A stretch of 64,000 bases of DNA from assembly GCF_900106995.1 (NCBI RefSeq), contig NZ_FNOK01000023.1:62001-126000 (forward strand). Direction: 5' to 3'. The notes beneath the pieces are model-generated. The model searched no databases. It was not told the origin of the DNA and worked only from the letters and a program-made list of their open reading frames with translations. Origin of the DNA: Saccharopolyspora shandongensis. GTDB taxonomy: Bacteria; Actinomycetota; Actinomycetes; Mycobacteriales; Pseudonocardiaceae. Below, one piece after another: positions 58,859-64,000 of the stretch. Each line of letters starts with the position of its first letter. The stretch's first letter is position 1. A program made the position numbers and the translations under genes.

Positions 58859-59503
58859 ATGTCCGAGGACGAAACGCCCGGAACCGCCCCGGTTGCCGAG
58901 GGCGAGCCCGTCGACCAGTGGGTCGTGCTCATCGACCCCGAGTGGGAGCCCGAGCAGGAGCAGCAACAGCCGCCGGAAACCGCGATCGTCGGTTCCTGGT
59001 ACATGGATAGCGACGGTTCGCTGCGGGACTTCCGCCCGAACCGCGCCTACGAGCCGTCCAGCCCGGACTCGCCGACCGACCCGGTGGACGCCACGCTGCG
59101 GCTGGTGATGCGGGGAGAGCTGGCCGTTCCCGAACTGCTGGCATCACTGCCCGGATCGCACCTGGTCATCGGCCTGGACGAGGAGAACATCCCGATCGTC
59201 ACCCGCGCACCGGACGGCAAGCCGTCGGTGCTGGTGCTGACCGCCTACGCGCACGCGCAGCGGTTGACCGTCCCGGTGTGGGCGGAGGCCACCGCCGAGG
59301 AGCTCGCCGATGCCCTGCCCGAAGAAGGCGTCGACGTGCTGCTCAACCCGGGCGCGCCCGCATCGACGCGCATCGGGGCGCAGGAGTTCCGGGATGCGGT
59401 GCGCGGTACGGGTGACAACCGCCCGAACGCGGTCGGGGTCCCGGAGGAAGGCTTGCAGGCGGCCGGCGAGCCCGCGCCCGCGGGCGTCACGTTGCCGGGA
59501 TGA
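58859..59503 (+). CDS. Type VII secretion system-associated protein (SseB-like), third paralogue
   Basis: 214 residues from ATG 58859, with GCGAGG about 8 bases upstream. A TTG at 58826 overlapping the previous stop is possible but less likely. Features: WVVLIDPEWEP, PPETAIVGSWY, SPTDPVDATLRL, VDVLLNPGAPASTRI. The immediate spacing to the gene before suggests one operon. Two copies follow giant 2 but only one follows giant 1, so a local duplication (or a loss after giant 1) has occurred. Confidence 0.75.
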   Translation: MSEDETPGTAPVAEGEPVDQWVVLIDPEWEPEQEQQQPPETAIVGSWYMDSDGSLRDFRPNRAYEPSSPDSPTDPVDATLRLVMRGELAVPELLASLPGSHLVIGLDEENIPIVTRAPDGKPSVLVLTAYAHAQRLTVPVWAEATAEELADALPEEGVDVLLNPGAPASTRIGAQEFRDAVRGTGDNRPNAVGVPEEGLQAAGEPAPAGVTLPG

Positions 59504-59518
59504 GCCGCCGGCGCGATG

Positions 59519-59534
59519 GTGGGGGATTTCCCGT
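59519..59534. promoter_or_regulatory. Second copy of the GGGG(A)TTTCCC element
   Basis: gtgggggatttcccgt lies 120 bases before the ATG at 59655. It matches 27595-27610 with one change, in the same place relative to the paralogous gene. The rest of the gap 59504-59654 keeps short blocks matching 27479-27742. Confidence 0.4.
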
Positions 59535-59654
59535 GCACTGAAGTCGAGCGCGCACTTCGGCAGCTGCGGTGGGCCACGCTGCAAGCGGCTTCCGCCGCGT
59601 ACTGAGCAGATCCAAGAGGTCCGAGCTGTCGGACGAGCATTGACCGAGGTGACG

Positions 59655-60940
59655 ATGAGCGACGATCTCTCCCGCAGGGCCGCCGACTGGCTGGACCGCA
59701 CGTACGGGGGCCTGGTCACCTCATCGATGACCAGCCGCTGGTCGACGGTGACCGGACCCAGCTGTTCGGCTGCGACTACGCGGGCGGCTCCGCCGAGCCG
59801 CTGCTGGCCGCCACCATCGCGGTGCCCAAGGACGGCGGCGAGCCGTTCCCGGTCGCCAACGCCGACCCGCTGGACGAGGAGCTCAACGCGGCGGCGGGAT
59901 TGGCCGACCAGCAGCCGTGGCGCTGGCGGGTCAACGCGCGCAGCTGCCTGGTCGCGACGGACGCCGCGGTGGACCGCCGCCCGGCTTCGGCGCTGCCGTG
60001 GGAGCCGCTGGACGAGGCACCCGGCTGGTGGGACCGGATGCTGACCGTGCACTTCCCGACCGCGGAGGTGGCCACCTGCTCGACCTGGGCGGATGTGACG
60101 TCGATGCTCTTCGAGGGCGGGCCCGGCACGCGCAGCGCGGTGTGGCTGCGCAGGCAGCACGCCGGGATGGAGATCACCGGCCACCTGCTCTACGCGTTCA
60201 ACGACGACGGGCAAGCCGTTTTCCTGGACGGGCAACGGGGTTCGCTGGCGCGGCTGAACGACGACGAGATCGGACAGCTCGTGGTGGCCCGCTTCCACCG
60301 GCCCATCGGCCGCGAAGGAGAGATGCTCCGGGCACCCTGGGAGAACGCCGCGCCGGACCTGCAAGCCGCGCTGGACAAGGCGACCAGCTGGCTCGACCAC
60401 ACCTACCAGGAACCGGTGGTCGTGGTGAGCCCGGACGAGGCGGACGAGACGGAACGCGGCTGGCTGTTCGCCTGCACGACCCGGCGTTTCCAGGAGTTCG
60501 GCGACTGGCGGGACCAGATGCTGGATGCCGCCTTGGTGGTGCCGAAGAAAGCGGGCGAGGCCCCGTTCGGGCTGCCGAACAACGACCCGTGGAGCTACCT
60601 GATGGGGTGGAACGCGCGGCAGGAGGGGCTTTCCGCGCCCCCGGCCCCCGCCGCCGCGGCGTGGTTCGAGCCCACGATGCGCGAGCTCGGCCCGGCGCTG
60701 AGCGCCACCATCCACCAGAGCTGGGGCGAGGTCCTGACCGAGATCGCGAGCGCGCCGACGGGCGCGAAGGCGCTGGTGTGGATCCGCCGCACGGACTTCC
60801 GAGGTCGGGAATCGGTGGGCAACCTGCTGGTGGCGGTCAACGAGGGCGGCGAGGTGCGGCTCATCGACTCGCTGGCCGAGAACGGGCACCCGTCCTTCGA
60901 CCAGGAAACCTTGGCGCTGCACGTCATCCGCTACGTTTAG
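59655..60940 (+). pseudogene. Double YrhB/Imm35-like gene broken by a one-base frameshift
   Basis: Paralogue of the gene at 27743-29032. It starts ATG 59655 with GAGGTGACG upstream and reads AADWLDRTYGGLVT, then loses one C at about 59718-59721 (GGTCACCTCA against GGTCACCCTCA in the paralogue). Restoring the base gives about 428 residues, very close to the intact 429. After the shift the frame runs intact to 60940 and contains the rest of domain 1 and all of domain 2 (ATSWLDHTYQEP, WLFACTT, PFGLPNNDPW). A GTG at 59822 could still start a 372-residue product lacking the first 55 residues. It may be a real loss of immunity, a programmed or phase-variable site, or a sequencing error. Confidence 0.75.
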
Positions 60941-60945
60941 TGACA

Positions 60946-60973
60946 GGTCGGCGCGGTTCGCGCCGCGCCGACC
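60946..60973 (+). terminator. Strong hairpin ending the second toxin cassette
   Basis: A perfect 11-bp stem (60946-60956 with 60963-60973) and 6-nt loop, starting 5 bases after the stop codon. It closes the transcription unit of giant 2 and its accessory genes. Confidence 0.8.
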
Positions 60974-60988
60974 ACCGTCCACAATGCA

Positions 60989-61034
60989 GTCGTGAGTGCC
61001 CACCCGGGCCGGAGCCCCGGTACGCACTCACGAC
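60989..61034. repeat. Long inverted repeat with GTCGTGAGTGC arms
   Basis: Perfect 11-bp arms (60989-60999 and 61024-61034) around 24 bases that can pair further (CCGGG with CCCGG). A second terminator or a dispersed intergenic palindrome. The remaining gap to 61275 shows no gene. Confidence 0.6.
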
Positions 61035-61275
61035 CGGTTCGAACATCACGCGGGTGCCGAAGCGGGATGTCACCGGTGTCCGGCGGAGCCGGGGGGCGGA
61101 CAGGGCCGGTCGGCGCGACCTTCGCGCTGCGGTATCAATGGGCACAGGTGCCCTCACCCGCCTGTTCACGAGGTTCCCGGGGAAGTTCCCGATTTTAGGC
61201 AAAATGGGAATCCCCTGGCCGCTGAGGCCACCCGGCTCAGCAGGTGGACACGCCCCTGTGCGGCAGAATGCACGT

Positions 61276-61743
61276 GTGGACTCCGCGCACACCGATACCG
61301 GTTTCCGGGTTACCGACCTCGTCGCTTACTTCGCCGGGCGGTGGGGGCTCGACCGGAAGATCGTCGATTCCACCGGTGCGGGTATGGCTACGCTCACCGG
61401 CGTCGCGAGCTTCACCGCTGAAGACGACGCGCTCGTCTACCGGGAAAGTGGAACGCTGGTCATGGGGGAGTACCAGGGACCGGCGACCCGGGTCCTGCAT
61501 TTCCGGGTGCGTGGCCCGGGGCTGGCCGACGTGCATTTCGACCACGGCGGTTTCTTCCACGATCTCGACCTGCGAGACGGCCGGTGGTCGGTACGTCATC
61601 CTTGCCGCGATGATCTTTACCGCGGCGAGGTCGTCATCCACGGGCTGGATGACTGGTGTCAGGTGTGGATAGTCACCGGCCCGGCCAAGAGCTATACGTC
61701 CACCACTGCGTTCCGCCGCATGTCGGTCGAGGACGAAACCTGA
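61276..61743 (+). CDS. DUF6314-like protein
   Basis: 155 residues from GTG 61276. Visible family-like pattern: LVAYFAGRWGLDRKI, TGVASF, VYRESGTLVMGEY, a His-rich strand (VHFDHGGFFHDLDL), YRGEV, WCQVWIVTGPAKSY. This resembles the actinobacterial DUF6314 beta-barrel family of unknown function. No ribosome site is evident before the GTG, so the message may be leaderless. It is not part of the toxin cassette, being separated by a terminator and a palindrome. Converges with the CPBP protease gene. Confidence 0.6.
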   Translation: MDSAHTDTGFRVTDLVAYFAGRWGLDRKIVDSTGAGMATLTGVASFTAEDDALVYRESGTLVMGEYQGPATRVLHFRVRGPGLADVHFDHGGFFHDLDLRDGRWSVRHPCRDDLYRGEVVIHGLDDWCQVWIVTGPAKSYTSTTAFRRMSVEDET

Positions 61744-61830
61744 CCGCGGTCGCTGGTCACCGCCCCCGGTGTCCCGGCCATCGACGCGTTCAGGGCGGGC
61801 CGGCACCGGATCGACCGCCGGGTGGTTCCA

Positions 61831-62739
61831 TCAGCTGGGCGAGGTGATCCGCGGTGCCAACCGCCACACGATGGCGGCAGCCAGGGCGATGACGGCCATG
61901 GGGATGATCAGCACCGGACCGCTGGGGGCCGACAGCGTGCCCAGGCGATCGGCAAGGATCGTCGGGACGAGCAGCATCGTGTTGTTCACCGCATGGACGA
62001 GAACGGCGACTTCGAGGCCACCGGTGCGCTGCGCCACCACCGAGAGGGCCACCCCGCAGATGATGTAGTAGGCGAGGGTCCAGCCGTTCACGGCGCCGTG
62101 GATCGCACCGAACAGCACAGCGGTGACGGCAGTGGCGACGGTGAACGCGGCGGCCGGGTGGCGGAAGCGCGCACCGATCGCGCGGGAGAGCAGGCCGCGG
62201 AAGAGGTACTCCTCACCCGCGGACTGCAGGGGCACGGTGATCACCGCGGCGGCGGAGAGCGCGATGGTCGTCGCGGTCAGCTGGATCGGTCCGGTCGGCA
62301 TGACGAACTGCAGAACGACCATGTACGCGGCCCACAACGGGACGATGACGACAGCGGCACGCCCGAGAACCCGCCACCGGAAGCCACCTGCCAACGACGA
62401 CAGCCATCGAGGCTTCTGCCGGTAGATCGACCACTGCAGCAACCCCGCCGTTGGGATCAGCGCGGCGAGCAGGAGGTTTCCGGCGATCCAGAACCCGACG
62501 GTGAACGACGGCGCAGCCGGATCGAACGGTGTCACGCCGAGGAGGCGGTCGAGCGCGGTTCCGACCGGGACGGCCGCGACGAAGAGCACGGCGAGCAGCG
62601 CGCCAAGGCCGGCCAGCATCGCCAGGATCGTGCGCCACAGCTGCTGCCGGTCCCGGTACGCCTGGACGTACAACAACGCCTGCGGGATCTTGCCGCGTTC
62701 GTCGATGTAGCCGTCACGGGCCGGCGGCGCCTGGTTCAT
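61831..62739 (-). CDS. CPBP family intramembrane metalloprotease
   Basis: 302 residues. Start ATG at 62739 is preceded by GAGGAG with 5-base spacing on the minus strand; longer starts run into the divergent promoter. About eight hydrophobic segments. CPBP/Abi motifs: GEEYLFRG (Glu176, Glu177, Arg181), FGAIHG (His214), HAVNN (His249, Asn252), which form the intramembrane zinc site. Members act in prenyl-protein processing or bacteriocin self-immunity. It is divergent from a MerR regulator, which probably controls it. A link to the toxins is possible but unsupported. Confidence 0.85.
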   Translation of the reverse strand: MNQAPPARDGYIDERGKIPQALLYVQAYRDRQQLWRTILAMLAGLGALLAVLFVAAVPVGTALDRLLGVTPFDPAAPSFTVGFWIAGNLLLAALIPTAGLLQWSIYRQKPRWLSSLAGGFRWRVLGRAAVVIVPLWAAYMVVLQFVMPTGPIQLTATTIALSAAAVITVPLQSAGEEYLFRGLLSRAIGARFRHPAAAFTVATAVTAVLFGAIHGAVNGWTLAYYIICGVALSVVAQRTGGLEVAVLVHAVNNTMLLVPTILADRLGTLSAPSGPVLIIPMAVIALAAAIVWRLAPRITSPS

Positions 62740-62797
62740 GTCGTCTCCTCGGTCTGTGCTCACGTCATCGCGCGTGATCTCTTGGACCGAGGAAAAA

Positions 62798-62816
62798 CTA
62801 CGACGTAGCGTCGGAG
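62798..62816. promoter_or_regulatory. MerR-type dyad between the divergent genes
   Basis: CTACGAC-GTAGC-GTCGGAG, a 19-bp imperfect dyad (6 of 7 arm bases pair), with TTGACT on the minus strand at 62820-62815 serving as a -35 for the CPBP gene. MerR activators bind such dyads in over-long promoter spacers. Assignment as the operator is inferred. Confidence 0.55.
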
Positions 62817-62846
62817 TCAAGTTTGCTGATGGAACGGAGAACTTCC

Positions 62847-63572
62847 ATGAGGTCGCAGGAACTCGCGGATCTTGCGGGTGTGACCGTGCGGACACTGCGG
62901 CACTACCACCAGATCGGTCTGCTCCCCGAGCCGCGCAGGTCCTCGAACGGCTACCGGCGATACACCGCGGTCCACCTGGTACGGCTTCTGCGCATCCGGC
63001 ATCTCGCCGAGCTCGGGGTGAGCCTCGCCGATGTGCCGGCCATGCTGGACGACGAGTCGACGGACACGAGCGCGACGATTCTCGAGCGAGTCGAAGCCGG
63101 CATCGACTCGCAGATCGAGCGGTTGAAGGCGCAACGCGATCTCGTGCGCGCCCTGCGCGTGGAAGGGCGCAGCCCCGACATCCCGGCCGACGTCCACGGC
63201 GACCTCACCCGGCTGCACGACGTCGCCCGCCTCCCGCCCGATGCGACGAGACTGGACCTCGACGTCGCCACGCTGATGGGGCACCTGCCCGGCTCCGACG
63301 TCCGTGCGCGTCGCGAGGAACTTGCGGCCGTGGGCGAGCACGCGCAGAGCGCGGAGTTCCTGGATGCGCTCAGATGCCTGGCCGAAATGCCGCCGGACGC
63401 CACCGACGAGCGCAGGCAGCGCGTCGCGGACGAGTTGCGGACCCACGTGCAAGCCATCCGGTCCGGGACGAGCTCTTCGCTGCCGGTAAGAGCTGCCCCG
63501 CTCATCGGCCAACTGCTGGAGCAGTACTTGAACGCTGCCCAGCTCGACACCCTCGTCCGTATCGCGCAGTAG
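62847..63572 (+). CDS. MerR family transcriptional regulator
   Basis: 241 residues from ATG 62847, with CGGAGA about 6 bases upstream. N-terminal winged helix: MRSQELADLAGVTVRTLRHY, then GLLPEPRR and NGYRRYT, as in MerR proteins, followed by a dimerisation helix (about 75-110) and a C-terminal helical domain of about 130 residues without Cys metal ligands. It probably senses an organic ligand. Divergent from the CPBP gene and likely its regulator and autoregulator through the dyad at 62798-62816. Confidence 0.85.
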   Translation: MRSQELADLAGVTVRTLRHYHQIGLLPEPRRSSNGYRRYTAVHLVRLLRIRHLAELGVSLADVPAMLDDESTDTSATILERVEAGIDSQIERLKAQRDLVRALRVEGRSPDIPADVHGDLTRLHDVARLPPDATRLDLDVATLMGHLPGSDVRARREELAAVGEHAQSAEFLDALRCLAEMPPDATDERRQRVADELRTHVQAIRSGTSSSLPVRAAPLIGQLLEQYLNAAQLDTLVRIAQ

Positions 63573-63680
63573 CCGCCGTCGTCGGGCCGCTCATTTCGCC
63601 CCGCCCGCGGTAGCGCGCCGCACCAGAACGCCACCTGGTCCGCCTTCAGCCCCGGACTCCGCCCGGGACGAAGTGCTCGC

Positions 63681-64000
63681 TCAGTTCGTCACCGTCGTCC
63701 CAGGTTCCGGTGCCGCCGCGATGGTCGTCGGACGCCGCGAGAGGGCCGGGATGTCCGGGTGGTCGAGCAGCGTCTCGACGACGGCGTCCACGGCCGCGCG
63801 CAGCCCCGCCTCCCGGCGCCGCACGATCGCGACGTTGCGGTGCACCGGTGTGCTGAGCTCGCGGGTGACGACCGGAGTGCCGGGCGGGACCGCCAGCGCG
63901 GGCAGCAGCGCCACCGACCGGCCGGACTCGACGTGCTGGAGCAGCAGCAGGTAGTTGCTGAACCGGCAGGCCACCCGGGGTTCGAAGCCGGACTCGCGGC
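63681..64000 (-). CDS. LysR-type transcriptional regulator, C-terminal part
   Basis: The reading frame enters from beyond the window end. Visible: RESGFEPRVACRF, then LLLLQHVESGRSVALLP, and PVHRNVAIVRR, the typical effector-binding domain of LysR regulators, where a V-x-x-G-x-G/S-V-A-L-L-P segment is conserved. The last part ends near the helix ALVDAVVETL-type region (here AVDAVVETLLDHP). The N-terminal HTH lies outside. Target genes are not visible. Confidence 0.75.
   Translation of the reverse strand, partial: RESGFEPRVACRFSNYLLLLQHVESGRSVALLPALAVPPGTPVVTRELSTPVHRNVAIVRRREAGLRAAVDAVVETLLDHPDIPALSRRPTTIAAAPEPGTTVTN

Noticed and set aside
59917..61743. A 608-codon open frame joining the immunity gene region to the DUF6314-like gene
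   Set aside because: Its first part is out of frame with the well-conserved YrhB/Imm35-like protein and crosses a strong terminator; only the end from 61276 is supported.
61822..62808. Plus-strand open frame of 328 codons
   Set aside because: It is the shadow of the CPBP protease gene; it is Asp/Gly/Arg/His-rich with no motif, while the minus strand has all CPBP residues and a good ribosome site.
1..64000. tRNA or rRNA genes, insertion sequences, transposases or integrases
   Set aside because: I saw no cloverleaf-type or rRNA-like sequence and no transposase or integrase motifs; the rearrangements appear as relics and repeats only.

Overview
The window is high-GC actinobacterial DNA. Type VII (ESX) secretion proteins, an EspC-like partner, SseB-like T7SS-associated proteins and doubled YrhB/Imm35-type proteins point to a Pseudonocardiales-like filamentous actinomycete (Saccharopolyspora/Amycolatopsis type). 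This placement is inference; no rRNA or other phylogenetic marker is present.

About 82% of the window is two co-directional giant genes, 2600-26599 (7,999 aa) and 29595-58094 (9,499 aa). Both start with an almost identical WXG100-like/CpnT-like N-terminus of about 300 residues, followed by a Pro/Gln-rich linker. They then become chains of unrelated effector-like modules around a very long beta-rich middle region. Giant 1 carries papain-fold (Tox-PL) modules, a tandem pair of phosphoribosyltransferase-like domains, an array of about 12 helix-turn-helix-like repeats, an Ala/Gln/Arg-rich helix, a TcdA/TcdB-like glycosyltransferase and a C-terminal His-Gly/Cys domain resembling clan CD (C80) peptidases. 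Giant 2 carries Tox-PL modules, an amidoligase-like domain, three DnaJ-like J segments, a Fic domain and a C-terminal third made of five tandem repeats of about 500-535 residues, each with one His-Gly/Cys pair.

Layout. 1-1460: AAA-type ATPase and YbaB/EbfC-like protein. 1567-2532: EspC-like protein. 2600-26599: giant 1. 26798-29032: T7SS-associated protein and double YrhB/Imm35-like protein (candidate chaperone/immunity genes). 29033-29594: gene remnants marking a duplication. 29595-58094: giant 2. 58191-60940: two T7SS-associated proteins and a frameshifted double YrhB/Imm35-like gene. The order [giant - SseB-like - double YrhB/Imm35] therefore occurs twice, and a 60-bp relic of the EspC-like gene before giant 2 shows that the second cassette arose by segmental duplication. 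60941-64000 is ordinary chromosome: a DUF6314-like protein, a CPBP intramembrane protease divergent from a MerR regulator, and the end of a LysR regulator.

Proposed working model (inference): the EspC-like protein and the WXG100-like N-termini take the giants through a type VII system. The beta-rich middle region and the peptidase-like modules deliver and cut the chain. The many modules act on the target, and the downstream genes protect the producer or chaperone the toxin.
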